Shown here in pieces: positions 49,954-59,099 of a stretch of DNA of 64,000 nt (positions are counted from its first letter, which is position 1; every line of letters starts with the position of its first letter). Source of the DNA: an uncultured Muribaculaceae bacterium. GTDB taxonomy: Bacteria; Bacteroidota; Bacteroidia; Bacteroidales; Muribaculaceae. The stretch is from positions 1 through 64,000 of the forward strand of contig CAJTRT010000009.1 of assembly GCA_910579105.1 (NCBI GenBank), read 5' to 3'. The notes below the pieces were generated by a model. It was not told the DNA's origin. It made no database searches and saw nothing but the letters and a program-made list of their open reading frames with translations. The position numbers were made by a program, and so were the translations under genes.

Positions 49954-50808
49954 ATGTATATTACCGAATATATTATCGATATGGACACACCTGACGACAA
50001 ACAGCGCAAACTCGCCGAACTGCTCCGCGGGGAGGGTTCCGACGGGGAATTCGTCCGGGATCTCAGGGAGCGATACCCGTTTTTCACCCTGGCCGACGCT
50101 TTGATGCTGCGCCGTGCCGCCGAGGCCGGATTGCCGTTGCCCGACGCGGACGAGCTGGGGCGGCTCCAGGCGCGGCTGGCGCTGAACTCCTGCGACGCGG
50201 CCGCGGCCGGAAGGCTCGTCAGCGGCGAGGCGGGGGAGGCTGAGGGGTTCTACCCCCCTGTGGCGGAACAGGAAACCCCGACCACGGAGAGCGCCATAGA
50301 CACGTTCCTTACGGCCTACGGATCGAGGAACGACGAGGAGGACGCGCTCTTGGAACGGCTGATTTTCAACCCGGTGCCCGACTATGCCCTGACGCTGGAG
50401 GCGGAGGCTGACGTGGCGGCAGAGCCGGCCGGGTCGGGCTTGTCGGACTTGCCGGACAAGTCTGACAGGTCGGACCCGTCCGAATCGTCCGACGGAGCAG
50501 GCGTGCGGGAAGCCCCGGCGGTGCCGGCTGAGCCTGAGAAGGCCGCCGAAACCCCGCGCAAGGTGCGCGAGGGTGCCGGAAACCAGGCTCTGCTGAGCGA
50601 GTCGCTGGCGAAAATCTTCATCAAAACCCGCCGTTATGACAAGGCTTATGAAATTCTTGAACGTTTAAGTTTGGAATTTCCCGAAAAAAGTCGTTACTTT
50701 GCAGACCAATTGCGGTTTCTGCGCAAGCTGATCCTCATAGAGGAACACCGGCGGAAGCAGCAGGAAAGCCGGGCAGGCCAAGCCGCGGAAGGCGAGGCGC
50801 CCCGGTAA
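49954..50808 (+). CDS. TPR-like protein of the lptE-secG region, unknown
   Basis: 284 aa; a second in-frame start (MDTPDDKQRK, 49981) is equally credible. The N-terminal helical part has RERYPFFTLADALMLRRAAE; the middle is acidic and low-complexity with an LSDLPDKSDRSDPSESSD run; the C-terminus has a single TPR-like helix pair (ESLAKIFIKTRRYDKAYEILERLSLEFPEKS). Comparable proteins sit upstream of secG in Bacteroides. Function unknown. The likely secG promoter lies within its 3' end. Confidence 0.75.
   Translation: MYITEYIIDMDTPDDKQRKLAELLRGEGSDGEFVRDLRERYPFFTLADALMLRRAAEAGLPLPDADELGRLQARLALNSCDAAAAGRLVSGEAGEAEGFYPPVAEQETPTTESAIDTFLTAYGSRNDEEDALLERLIFNPVPDYALTLEAEADVAAEPAGSGLSDLPDKSDRSDPSESSDGAGVREAPAVPAEPEKAAETPRKVREGAGNQALLSESLAKIFIKTRRYDKAYEILERLSLEFPEKSRYFADQLRFLRKLILIEEHRRKQQESRAGQAAEGEAPR
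50670..50701 (+). promoter_or_regulatory. Likely secG promoter inside the upstream gene
   Basis: TTTG (50670-50673) is followed after 20 nt by TTACTTTG (50694-50701) and then CAG. It would give a secG leader of about 140 nt. Confidence 0.5.
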
Positions 50809-50849
50809 ACAGCAAAAACGATTAAGCATTTTAAGGAATACCCTGAAAT

Positions 50850-51242
50850 ATGTACACTCTGATTATTATCCTGACAGTTATCGTTTCGATTCTCCTCATC
50901 GTCGTCGTTCTCGTGCAGAAGTCGAAGGGGGGAGGCCTGTCGTCGACTTTCGCCGGCTCCAACCAGATCATGGGCGTGCGCCGCACCAACGACTTCATCG
51001 AAAAGGCAACCTGGACCCTGGCCGGCATCATCTGCGCGCTGTCGATTCTCTCGGTGTTCGTGATGCCCCGCGACGTTGTGCAGAGCGCGGCCCGCGTAAA
51101 GCCCGTAGAGGCTCCGGTGGTCAATACCGACTTCCAGACTCCCGCCGCTCCCGCCGCTCCGGCCGCTCCGGCGGCTGCCGCTGAGGAGGCACCCGCCGCC
51201 CCCGCGGCAGAGGCCCCTGCTGAAGCTCCCGCCCAGCAGTGA
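50850..51242 (+). CDS. secG: Preprotein translocase subunit SecG
   Basis: 130 aa. Two membrane helices (about 2-22 and 53-72) flank the conserved SecG loop VQKSKGGGLSSTFAGSNQIMGVRRTNDFIEKATW. The tail (about 88-130) is an Ala/Pro-rich, acidic extension typical of Bacteroidetes SecG. Part of the SecYEG inner-membrane channel. Confidence 0.93.
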   Translation: MYTLIIILTVIVSILLIVVVLVQKSKGGGLSSTFAGSNQIMGVRRTNDFIEKATWTLAGIICALSILSVFVMPRDVVQSAARVKPVEAPVVNTDFQTPAAPAAPAAPAAAAEEAPAAPAAEAPAEAPAQQ

Positions 51243-51281
51243 CACGACATTAGAAATAAATTTCTGTAACGCCATAATTTG

Positions 51282-51309
51282 AAGGGAGCGCCTGTATGGG
51301 TGCTCCCTT
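51282..51309. terminator. Hairpin after secG
   Basis: AAGGGAGC (51282-51289) pairs with GCTCCCTT (51302-51309). It is AAG..CTT flanked but lacks a long T run, so it may be a weak or bidirectional terminator. Confidence 0.5.
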
Positions 51310-51354
51310 GACCGCATAATAAGCTATTGCCTTAATAGCGTAGAACCAAACCTT

Positions 51355-52446
51355 ATGCCAGGTAAAAATCTGATTCTGATTCCGCGGAAGCTGACTATGG
51401 CACCGCGGAGGCGCGTGGCCGCCGCCGCGGCGCGTTTCGCCGCCGGTGTCCTGCCGATGCTCGCGGCGGCGTTTTCCGCGTCGTGCGGTTCGGAGCCGGA
51501 GTTCCGCGTCAGGGGGGAGGTCGACGGGCTGGGAACGCAGAACCTGCGCGTGACCCTTTACAGCGGCGAGGCCGTGCAGCAGCAGTCGGCCCAGGCTATC
51601 GACGGCAAGTTCCGCTTCGAGGCCCGCGCCGACGGGCCGGTGGCCGGGGAGATCTACACCAACGCCGGGGTGCTCATGGCCCGCTTCGTCGCCGACCGCG
51701 GCGATAACCTTACCCTTAAATTCTCTGCCGACGACCCCTCGCTTTTCGAGGCCGAGGGGAACAAGGCCACCGAGGAGCTTGCGGAGTTCATGGCCGACAA
51801 CGCCGAGGCGATAGCCTCCGGAGAGGCCGCGACGCTGAACGCGGCCGTGGAGCGGTTTGTCGGGAAGCACGCGAAGTCGCTGGCTTCGCCGCTCGTGATT
51901 TCGGCCTACTACACGCCCGAGGGTGACGAGAAGCGGCTGGGCGGGATGCTCGACAGGCTCGACAAGCGCGCCAGGCCGATGTGGCTTGTCGAGCCGCTGA
52001 TGCAGCCCCTGTTGGCGTCCGCGGCTGCCGACACGGCGGTTTTCGCTGGTGCCAGGCTGTTCGGTGCCGACGACAAGGGCGCGGTTCTCGGCCCGGGGGG
52101 CTCTAAGATGCTACTGATGCTGTTCACCGACGCGTCGAGCCGCGGGTCCGATACCGTGGCGGCGCTGATGGCTAAGCTCTCGTCGGAGCGTTCCGAGGGG
52201 GCGTTGCGGCTGGCCGAAATATCGTTTGACCCTGACACGGCGGTATGGAAGCGTTCCCTGGGGGAGCGTCCCGACTCCGTCCGCGTGAAAAGCTACTGGG
52301 CTGTCGGCGGCCCCGCGACGCCGGGTATAGAGCGGCTGTCGGTGGGCCGGACGCCCTATTTCGTGCTTGTCGATTCGGCGGGGAGCGCGCGGCTGCGCAC
52401 CCCCTCGGTCTCCGCAGTGGCCAAAAAGCTGAACGTCAAGCTATAA
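51355..52446 (+). CDS. DUF4369-type lipoprotein
   Basis: 363 aa from the first ATG; MAPRRR at 51397 is an alternative. The signal ends in a lipobox FSASC. A DUF4369-like N-terminal beta domain follows (FRVRGEVDGLGTQNLRVTLYSGEAVQQQSAQAIDGKFRFEA in pieces), then a helical segment and a C-terminal thioredoxin-like region (LMLFTDASSRGSDTVAALMAKL, PYFVLVDSAGSARLR) lacking a CxxC pair. Such proteins are periplasmic lipoproteins of unclear role in Bacteroidales. Confidence 0.75.
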   Translation: MPGKNLILIPRKLTMAPRRRVAAAAARFAAGVLPMLAAAFSASCGSEPEFRVRGEVDGLGTQNLRVTLYSGEAVQQQSAQAIDGKFRFEARADGPVAGEIYTNAGVLMARFVADRGDNLTLKFSADDPSLFEAEGNKATEELAEFMADNAEAIASGEAATLNAAVERFVGKHAKSLASPLVISAYYTPEGDEKRLGGMLDRLDKRARPMWLVEPLMQPLLASAAADTAVFAGARLFGADDKGAVLGPGGSKMLLMLFTDASSRGSDTVAALMAKLSSERSEGALRLAEISFDPDTAVWKRSLGERPDSVRVKSYWAVGGPATPGIERLSVGRTPYFVLVDSAGSARLRTPSVSAVAKKLNVKL

Positions 52447-52480
52447 ATCACACAGACAACATACCATAGGAAACACAGAT

Positions 52481-53812
52481 ATGCGAACATCCATACACTT
52501 ATGTCTCGCGGCCATACTCGCTTCGTCGACGACTGCCGTGATTCCGGCCTCTGCGGGGGAGCTGTCGAGCCAGGAAATAATGTGGCAGTCGGAAAAGGTT
52601 GCCGCCTACTTCATGGACAAATATCCCGATGTCGGGGCCAAGAGCTATGTCGGCGGGAAGGAACGCAACAGCAAGATTTGGACCCGCGGCGTGTTCTACG
52701 AGGGACTTCTGAACCTCTGCCGGGAGGATCCGAGGGATGAGTGGCTGAAATATGCGCTCGACTGGGGCGAGTTCCACAAGTGGGTGAGCAGTTCCGACAC
52801 CGAGGCCAAGCGCCACAACGCCGACTACCAGTGCTGCGGCCAGGCCTATTTGGAAATGTATATGATGGATCCGCGGCCCGTCAGGATGGAGCACATAAAG
52901 AAGCGCATCGACCAGATGATCGCCACCGGGCGCGTGAACTACTGGACGTGGGTCGACGCCATACAGATGAGCATGCCGGTGATCGCCATGCTGGGCGACA
53001 TCACAGGCGACACCTCCTACTGGGAGTATATGTATGACGCGTACATGTACACCCGCGACGAGCAGGGGGGCTCGAAGAAGGGTGGCGGCGAGCCTCTGCT
53101 GAATACCTCCACCGGGCTGTGGTACCGCGACGCCGGCTTCGATCCCCCCTACCGCGACAAGGTGGAGACCGACAAGGACTGCTATTGGAGCCGCGGCAAC
53201 GGGTGGGTCTACATGGCCCTGGCGAGGGTGATGCGGTTCACTCCCGCCGACGAGCCTCACCGTCAGCAGTATATTGACGACTTCAAGCTGATGAGCCGGG
53301 GGCTTCTCGACTGCCAGCGCGCCGACGGCTCGTGGAACGTAAGCCTGGCCGCCCCGACGAATTTCGGTTCCGCGGGGAGCGAGGGGCCCGAGATGACGGG
53401 TACGGCGCTCTTCGTCGGGGGTATGGCCTGGGGAGTGCGCGAAGGGCTGCTTGACGCGGAAACCTATATGCCGGCCATAGAGAAGGGGTGGGAGGCTATG
53501 TCGGAGGCCGTCCACGATGATACAGGATTTGTGGGCTACCTCCAGGGAACCGGGTCGAAGCCTGAGGACGGCGGCCCGATAACGTATGATTCGGTGCCCG
53601 ATTTCGAGGATTTCGGCATCGGGTGCTGGCTCTGGGGGGCCGCGGAAGTCCACGCCCTGGCCGCGGAGCTTGAAGGGGTCTCCGGCATCGAGGCGGTCTC
53701 GGCTGACCGCGACACCGCCGACGCTCCTTTCTACGACCTCCAGGGGCGCCGCGTCGCCATCCCCGCCAAAGGTTGCCTCTACATCCGCGCCGGCAAGATA
53801 GCGCGCTACTGA
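52481..53812 (+). CDS. GH88/GH105-like unsaturated glycuronyl hydrolase with possible T9SS tail
   Basis: 443 aa, signal peptide 1-25. An (alpha/alpha)6-barrel glycosidase of the YesR/YteR type; GH105 members remove unsaturated uronic acid from pectin-derived oligosaccharides. Visible blocks: WTRGVFYEGLLNL, HNADYQCCGQAYLEMY, YWTWVDAIQMSMP (catalytic Asp), CYWSRGNGWVYMALARVM and DGSWNVSL. The C-terminus (FYDLQGRRVAIPAKGCLYIRAGKIARY in pieces) resembles the short C-terminal sorting motif of T9SS cargo in Prevotella-like bacteria. It stands alone, without a SusC/D pair. Confidence 0.87.
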   Translation: MRTSIHLCLAAILASSTTAVIPASAGELSSQEIMWQSEKVAAYFMDKYPDVGAKSYVGGKERNSKIWTRGVFYEGLLNLCREDPRDEWLKYALDWGEFHKWVSSSDTEAKRHNADYQCCGQAYLEMYMMDPRPVRMEHIKKRIDQMIATGRVNYWTWVDAIQMSMPVIAMLGDITGDTSYWEYMYDAYMYTRDEQGGSKKGGGEPLLNTSTGLWYRDAGFDPPYRDKVETDKDCYWSRGNGWVYMALARVMRFTPADEPHRQQYIDDFKLMSRGLLDCQRADGSWNVSLAAPTNFGSAGSEGPEMTGTALFVGGMAWGVREGLLDAETYMPAIEKGWEAMSEAVHDDTGFVGYLQGTGSKPEDGGPITYDSVPDFEDFGIGCWLWGAAEVHALAAELEGVSGIEAVSADRDTADAPFYDLQGRRVAIPAKGCLYIRAGKIARY

Positions 53813-53825
53813 TCCAGGTTGACTT

Positions 53826-54848
53826 ATGACAGATGTGAACATGCTCATTACTCTCGGCCTCCTGCTCGTGTTCGCGCTGGTGGCGCTGTGGGGAGTCAGG
53901 AAGGAAGAGGGCCCCGCCGGGTTCTTTTCCAAGGATTACACGACGTTCCTTAAAGGGGTCGCCGCGATCATAGTGGTATTCGTGCATTTCCCGCCGGAGT
54001 ATTCCAACCCGGTCCAGGATCTCGCCGGCAGTTTCGCGTATGTGGGGGTGACGGTGTTCTTCATGGTCTCGGCCTACGGGATGTGCCACGGAGTGTATGC
54101 CAAGAGGGGTTATATGGCTTCGTTCTGGCGCAACCGCCTTGTCAGCCTCCTGATTCCCAACATAGTGGTAAACATAGTGTTTTATTGCGCGGAGAGTTTC
54201 GCGGGGATGGGGCCGCTTCCGAAGTTGCTTTATGATGTGAACTACTATGTGGTGATCCTGCTGGAATTCTGCCTGGTGTTCTATCTCGTCATGCTTTTTA
54301 AGGACAAGGTGAGGAACCAGAAGGTTCTTGACTGGGTGCTGATCGGGATTGTCACGGCCTCGGCGGTGTACCGGTACTTCACCGACCATGTGATACCCCA
54401 GGGCTGGTGCTACGAGCGCATGGGGCTGGTGTGGGGCATCCTGCTGTACCGCTACCGCGGGACGCTCCTGGCCTGGACGCGCGGCCATACCCTCTGGAAG
54501 ATACTCGCTTTCGCGGTTCTTTCGGGGTTGCTGGGCGTTCTGTACCTCAAATACAAGCTGGTGTGGTTCTGGGGCGCCTTCCTGTTGAAGATAGTCCTCG
54601 CGGTGGCGCTCATAGTCCTGGTTACCCTGCTGACGTACGACAGGCGGTTCAACCGGGCGATACTCTCGCTGGGCAGGAACTCGTATGAGATTTACCTGTC
54701 GCACGGTTTCGTGATGGGGATGCTCGCCTGCCTGGTTCCGGTACTTCCGGGGGGAGCGTTCATCGCGGCCACTTTCGCCTGCACTCTGGCCGTGAGCTAC
54801 GCCGCCCACGCGCTCGCGAAGCCGCTCGTGGGGGCTTTGCGCAAATAA
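53826..54848 (+). CDS. Membrane acyltransferase, acyltransferase-3 family
   Basis: 340 aa, multi-pass. TTFLKGVAAIIVVFVHF carries the family His near residue 51, then FAYVGVTVFFMVSAYGM, FWRNRLVSLLIPN and NSYEIYLSHGF near the C-terminus. Probably O-acylates a surface glycan. It starts 13 nt after the GH105 gene, and comM follows 21 nt later, so read-through is possible without a functional link. Confidence 0.87.
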   Translation: MTDVNMLITLGLLLVFALVALWGVRKEEGPAGFFSKDYTTFLKGVAAIIVVFVHFPPEYSNPVQDLAGSFAYVGVTVFFMVSAYGMCHGVYAKRGYMASFWRNRLVSLLIPNIVVNIVFYCAESFAGMGPLPKLLYDVNYYVVILLEFCLVFYLVMLFKDKVRNQKVLDWVLIGIVTASAVYRYFTDHVIPQGWCYERMGLVWGILLYRYRGTLLAWTRGHTLWKILAFAVLSGLLGVLYLKYKLVWFWGAFLLKIVLAVALIVLVTLLTYDRRFNRAILSLGRNSYEIYLSHGFVMGMLACLVPVLPGGAFIAATFACTLAVSYAAHALAKPLVGALRK

Positions 54849-54869
54849 CCGCTTAATTTGTAGGATACA

Positions 54870-56411
54870 ATGATTGTCAAGACTTACGCCGCGGCGCTCC
54901 AAGGGATAGACGCCATACCGGTAACGATCGAGACCCTGCTCGACAGCGGGTTCATGATGACGATGGTCGGGCTGCCCGACACGGCGGTGAAGGAGAGCGC
55001 CGAGCGGGTGATGTCGGCCGTCAACGTCAGCGGTTTCGGCTTTCCGCGGAGAAAGGTTGTGATCAACCTGGCTCCGGCCGACGTGCGCAAGGAGGGCTCG
55101 GCCTACGACCTGCCGATCGCCGCGGGCATCGTCGCCGCGGACGGGAAGATCAAGCCTGACCACCTGGGGGAGTTCCTGATGATCGGGGAGCTGTCGCTCG
55201 ACGGGTCGCTGCTGCCGGTAAAGGGCGTGCTCCCTATGGCGATCATGGCCAGGAAGCTCGGTTTCCGTGGTATGATCGTGCCGCGGGCCAACGCCCTGGA
55301 GGCCGCCGTTGTCAATGACATCGAGGTCTACGGGTGCGGCAGTTTCGCCGAGGTCGCCGGGTTTCTCAACGACGCGGCGGGGGTGGAGCGCACCGAGGTC
55401 GACACCCGGGTGGAGTTTTCGAAGGCCTACGCGACGTTTCCGTTCGACTTCGCCGACGTCAAGGGCCAGCAGGGTGTGAAGCGGGCGTTCGAGGTGGCCT
55501 GCGCCGGGGGGCACAACATACTGCTCGTGGGTCCTCCCGGGTCGGGCAAGTCGATGATGGCCAAGCGCCTGCCGTCGATCCTGCCCCCGCTGTCGCTGGC
55601 CGAGGCTCTGGAGACCACCAAGATCCATTCCGTTGCGGGGAAGCTGAAAGGGGGCTCGATGCTGATGACCACGCGCCCGTTCAGGTCGCCGCACCACACG
55701 ATTTCGCCCGTGGCGCTCGTGGGAGGCGGGGCAAATCCCGTGCCGGGGGAGATTTCGCTGGCCCACAACGGGGTGCTTTTCCTCGACGAGTTTCCCGAGT
55801 TCTCGCGGTCGGTGCTCGAGGTCATGCGGCAGCCGTTGGAGGACAGGCACATCAACATATCCAGGGCCAAATACTCGATCGACTATCCGGCCGGCTTCAT
55901 GCTCGTGGCGTCGATGAACCCGTGTCCCTGCGGCTACTACAACCACCCGACCAGGGAGTGTACCTGCTCCCAGACGCAGGTCCGCCGCTATCTGGGCCGC
56001 ATTTCCGGGCCGCTGCTCGACCGCATCGACCTGCAGGTGGAGATTATGCCGGTGCCGTTCGACGAGCTGTGCGACATGGCTCCCGGCGAAAGCTCGGCCG
56101 CGATCCGGGAGAGGGTGGCGCGCGCCCGTGAAATCCAGGAACGCCGCTTCGCCGGAGACCCCGCGACCCATTGCAACGCGCAGATGACGCCGCGGCAGCT
56201 GGCGGCGCACGCGCGTCCGACGCCGGAGGGAGCGCGCATACTCGAACGCGCGATGGCCAAGTATGACATGAGCGCCCGCGCCTACGACCGCATACTCAAA
56301 GTGGCGCGCACTGTGGCCGACCTCGAAGGGGCTGCGGAAATCGGGCCTTCCCATATCCGCGAGGCGGTCTCCTACCGCTCGCTTGACCGCTCGACCTGGG
56401 GGCTGAAATAA
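54870..56411 (+). CDS. comM: YifB/ComM-family Mg-chelatase-like AAA+ ATPase
   Basis: 513 aa. The N-terminal ChlI-like domain (about 1-170, with VGLPDTAVKESAERV and FPRRKVVINLAPAD) is followed by the AAA+ core with GPPGSGKS at 221-228, LFLDEFPEF (Walker B) and MNPCPCGYY with a cysteine cluster, then the C-terminal domain (LPSHIREAVSYRSLDR-like end). In naturally competent bacteria ComM is a branch-migration helicase aiding recombination; in Bacteroidetes the role is inferred only. Confidence 0.93.
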   Translation: MIVKTYAAALQGIDAIPVTIETLLDSGFMMTMVGLPDTAVKESAERVMSAVNVSGFGFPRRKVVINLAPADVRKEGSAYDLPIAAGIVAADGKIKPDHLGEFLMIGELSLDGSLLPVKGVLPMAIMARKLGFRGMIVPRANALEAAVVNDIEVYGCGSFAEVAGFLNDAAGVERTEVDTRVEFSKAYATFPFDFADVKGQQGVKRAFEVACAGGHNILLVGPPGSGKSMMAKRLPSILPPLSLAEALETTKIHSVAGKLKGGSMLMTTRPFRSPHHTISPVALVGGGANPVPGEISLAHNGVLFLDEFPEFSRSVLEVMRQPLEDRHINISRAKYSIDYPAGFMLVASMNPCPCGYYNHPTRECTCSQTQVRRYLGRISGPLLDRIDLQVEIMPVPFDELCDMAPGESSAAIRERVARAREIQERRFAGDPATHCNAQMTPRQLAAHARPTPEGARILERAMAKYDMSARAYDRILKVARTVADLEGAAEIGPSHIREAVSYRSLDRSTWGLK

Positions 56412-56429
56412 GCCGGCCTCTGGCCGGCT
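56411..56429. terminator. Hairpin right after comM
   Basis: AGCCGGCC (56411-56418) and GGCCGGCT (56422-56429) form a perfect 8-bp stem with a 3-nt loop that overlaps the comM stop. A second small stem GGCG/CGCC is at 56433-56444. There is no T run. Confidence 0.4.
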
Positions 56430-56456
56430 CACGGCGCGAGCGCCTACACGCAAACA

Positions 56457-56484
56457 AAGCGCCTTTGAAGGAAACAAGGCGCTT
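56457..56484. repeat. Inverted repeat left of the RAYT gene
   Basis: AAGCGCCTT (56457-56465) and AAGGCGCTT (56476-56484) form a perfect 9-bp inverted repeat with a 10-nt loop. An imperfect partial copy, CAAAGCGCTTCC, follows near 56518. Subterminal hairpins of this kind flank IS200/IS605 and RAYT genes. Confidence 0.45.
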
Positions 56485-56596
56485 CTGCGCCCTCCAAAGC
56501 CCCCCTCCCCGCCCTCCAAAGCGCTTCCAGAAAAGCAAAAGCATCAATTATATTTGTTTAAGTGCCAACCGCTCGCGGTTGAAAAAACAATCATCC

Positions 56597-57496
56597 ATGC
56601 CCCGCTCTTTCCACCACGACTACACCACCCGCTGCATTTACCATATAACCATGGTCAAAGCGCCCGCGGCCCCGTATTTCGGACGGCTCGCGGGTCGGCT
56701 GCCTGATATCGCGGTTGAGAGAAGCGCGTTGGGGAGAATAATCGAGAGAAACATCCGAAACATCCCGGCCTTGAACCCCAAGCTCAGGATTCTGCAATAT
56801 GTCATCATGCCTGATCATATTCATTTCCTCCTTTTCGCGACCGAAAAGCTCGAGATGCCCGTCGGGAAGTATATGGGGATGTTCAAGGTCAGGATCTTTC
56901 AGGAATTTAACATGATAAGCGGCTCGCGGGAATCGGTTTTCACTCCCGACTTCGACGACAGAATCCTATACCGTTCCCGCTCGCTCGACACAATTTTCCG
57001 CTATATACGCGAGAATCCCTATCGGCTGGCGGCGCGCCGCGACCGGCCCGATTTCTTCCGGCGCGTGAACCGCCTGGAAATCGCAGGCGGGGAGTGGCAG
57101 GGCTACGGCAACTTCCAGCTACTCGAAAATCCGTTCAAGGAGCAGGTTGTCGCGCACCGCGCCGACACGCCCGAGCGCCGCGGGCAAAACCGCGCCCTCT
57201 AGCTCCACACAGCCGCCAACGGGGGCGTGCTCGTGTCTCCCTTCATCAGCAAAGAGGAGAAAGCTATCCGCACGGAGGCCGAGGCTCTCGACGCGAAAAT
57301 AATACTCCTGACAAACGAAGCCTTTCCCGAGCGCTATAAGCCTGCCGCCCGCGACTTCCACCGCTGCTCCGCCGGGCGCCTGCTGATAATCTCACCAAAA
57401 GAATCATTACCGCCAGGTCGCGACACATTTCTTAAACTCAACGCCATAGCCGCGAAGTTGGCCGAGGGGGCGGCCGGAATCAAAATAATTAGTTAA
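56597..57496 (+). pseudogene. REP-associated tyrosine transposase (RAYT), split by an in-frame TAG
   Basis: The first part (56597-57202, 201 aa from MPRSFHHDY) is a Y1/HUH domain: H74-I-H76 in MPDHIHFLLF and the probable nucleophile Y136 in FRYIRENP, with the RAYT-like FDDRIL before it. Translation stops at TAG (57200-57202), yet the same frame continues directly as LHTAANGGVLVSPFISKEEK.. to TAA at 57496. That segment is the C-terminal domain usually fused to such Bacteroidetes transposases. One nonsense change (such as CAG to TAG) explains this. The C-terminal piece could be separately translated from GTG 57227. The transposase is probably inactive or reduced. The gene stands next to imperfect hairpins and inside a genome segment full of REP-like palindromes. 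Confidence 0.75.
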
Positions 57497-57501
57497 ATTT
57501 G
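57494..57501 (+). promoter_or_regulatory. -7 box for the phosphoethanolamine transferase gene
   Basis: TAAATTTG then CGGGG, 40 nt before the ATG; no clear -33 partner. Confidence 0.4.
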
Positions 57502-57540
57502 CGGGGAGTGATTAATGATTATGATGGCTGACAGATCGCG

Positions 57541-59085
57541 ATGAAGAAGGTGGTTAATGAGCTGTTTCGGAGGAGGGTGCCGTTCGCGGCGTGGTGGATT
57601 GGGCTGACGGCGGCCTACTGCCTGGTGTTCACAACGGTGGAGTTCATTGGCTCGCCGGTGTCGGGTGCCGGGGGACTCGCGACCCTGGCGGCGCAGTGGT
57701 GCGTGGTGGCTTTCGCTACCTCGGGTATGATAGGGCTGATTTCGGTGAACAGGTATGTGTTCGCCGGGGCGTTTCCCGTGCTGGCGGTACTGTCGGCGGT
57801 CCTTTCCTATTACAAGCTGGCGATGGGGGTGAGCTTCACACCGATGATGCTGGAACTGGCTGTTGTCAACGACCTCCGAACGTGGATGACGGTCATAGAC
57901 TGGCGGCTGGTCGCGGTGGCGTGTCTGGCGCTTTGCGCGTCAGGCGCGGTGGTGTGGCTGCGCTGGCGGCTCGTCAGGCCGCTGGGCAGGGACCGCGCGC
58001 TCGACTACGCCGCGCTGTCGGTTGCCATCATACTGGTGCCGTCGGTGTTTGTGGGCCGGTTCCGGATGCCGGTGATGGCCAGGATGCCCTATTCGTTCTA
58101 CGACGTGACCCGGCAGTATCTTGAAGACCGCAGGGATGTCGCCACGGTGCGGAGCGCTTTCGATGATGTCGCGGTGAAGGGTGCGGAAGAGCCCCCGGCC
58201 GTGGTTGTGATACTGGGTGAATCGCTCCGGGCCGACCATCTGGGGCTTAACGGTTACCGCCGGCAGACCACCCCGCTGCTCGCCGGCGAGCAGAACCTTG
58301 TCTCGTTCCCGAATGTGTATTCCGAATACACCTACACCCACGTCTCCGTGCCGCATATCGTCACGCGCGCCGATTCGGTTAATCCTGACGCGGCGTACAC
58401 CGAGCCGTCGTTCATAACGCTTTTCAACAAGGCGGGTTACAGGACGTGGTGGATCTCGAACCAGGACAATGTCGGCAGTTACGCGTATTTCATACACGAG
58501 GCGGACTCCGTGGTCTATGGCAATGCAGCGAAGTCGCTCTATGATTTCAGCAGCTGGTATGACGCGGACCTGCTGCCGCATATCCGCCGGGCGCTCGGCC
58601 GCGGTGGCGAGCCGTCGCTGGTGGTGGCGCACGCGATCGGGTCACACTGGTGGTACAAGTCGCACTACCCCGATTCGCTGGCGGTGTTCAGGCCGGAGAC
58701 CGACAGCCGCATACTCTCCGACCTGACCGACGAGCAATTGGTGAACTCCTACGACAACACCATTATCGCCACCGACAGGTTCGTCGCGGAGGTCATAGGG
58801 ATGCTGCGGGAGCGCCCCGCGCTGCTGGTCTATGTCTCGGACCACGGGGAGTCGCTTGGCGAGGACGGCAACTACCTCCACAAGTGCGACGCCGAGGAGC
58901 TGCGCCATCCGGCCTGCTTCGTCTGGTGGTCCGACAGCTACGGCGGCCTGTTCCCGGAGAAGGTGGCGGCGCTGAGGGGGAACGCTGCCCGGCACTGCCG
59001 CACCGACGTAGTGTTCCATACGGTGATTGACGGGGCGGGGCTTGAGACCGAAGTCCTTGACCCCGCCCAAAGCCTTTTCAGATAA
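57541..59085 (+). CDS. Phosphoethanolamine transferase of the alkaline-phosphatase/sulfatase superfamily
   Basis: 514 aa. Four to five N-terminal membrane helices (to about residue 185) precede a periplasmic hydrolase-fold domain with VVVILGESLRADHLGLNGYRR (metal ligand E), YTYTHVSVPHI (Thr nucleophile region) and YVSDHGESLGEDGNYLH (Asp/His ligands). This is the EptA/OpgE-like family, which transfers phosphoethanolamine from phosphatidylethanolamine to lipid A or another glycan. The next gene begins 14 nt downstream and encodes an acyltransferase, consistent with envelope-glycan decoration. Confidence 0.87.
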   Translation: MKKVVNELFRRRVPFAAWWIGLTAAYCLVFTTVEFIGSPVSGAGGLATLAAQWCVVAFATSGMIGLISVNRYVFAGAFPVLAVLSAVLSYYKLAMGVSFTPMMLELAVVNDLRTWMTVIDWRLVAVACLALCASGAVVWLRWRLVRPLGRDRALDYAALSVAIILVPSVFVGRFRMPVMARMPYSFYDVTRQYLEDRRDVATVRSAFDDVAVKGAEEPPAVVVILGESLRADHLGLNGYRRQTTPLLAGEQNLVSFPNVYSEYTYTHVSVPHIVTRADSVNPDAAYTEPSFITLFNKAGYRTWWISNQDNVGSYAYFIHEADSVVYGNAAKSLYDFSSWYDADLLPHIRRALGRGGEPSLVVAHAIGSHWWYKSHYPDSLAVFRPETDSRILSDLTDEQLVNSYDNTIIATDRFVAEVIGMLRERPALLVYVSDHGESLGEDGNYLHKCDAEELRHPACFVWWSDSYGGLFPEKVAALRGNAARHCRTDVVFHTVIDGAGLETEVLDPAQSLFR

Positions 59086-59099
59086 AGCCTTTTTCAGAT

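Noticed and set aside
53496..56519. 1007-codon antisense frame over the acyltransferase and comM
   Set aside because: Same GC-bias effect. Its composition (Arg, His, Gln rich) and lack of domains contrast with the well-supported plus-strand genes.
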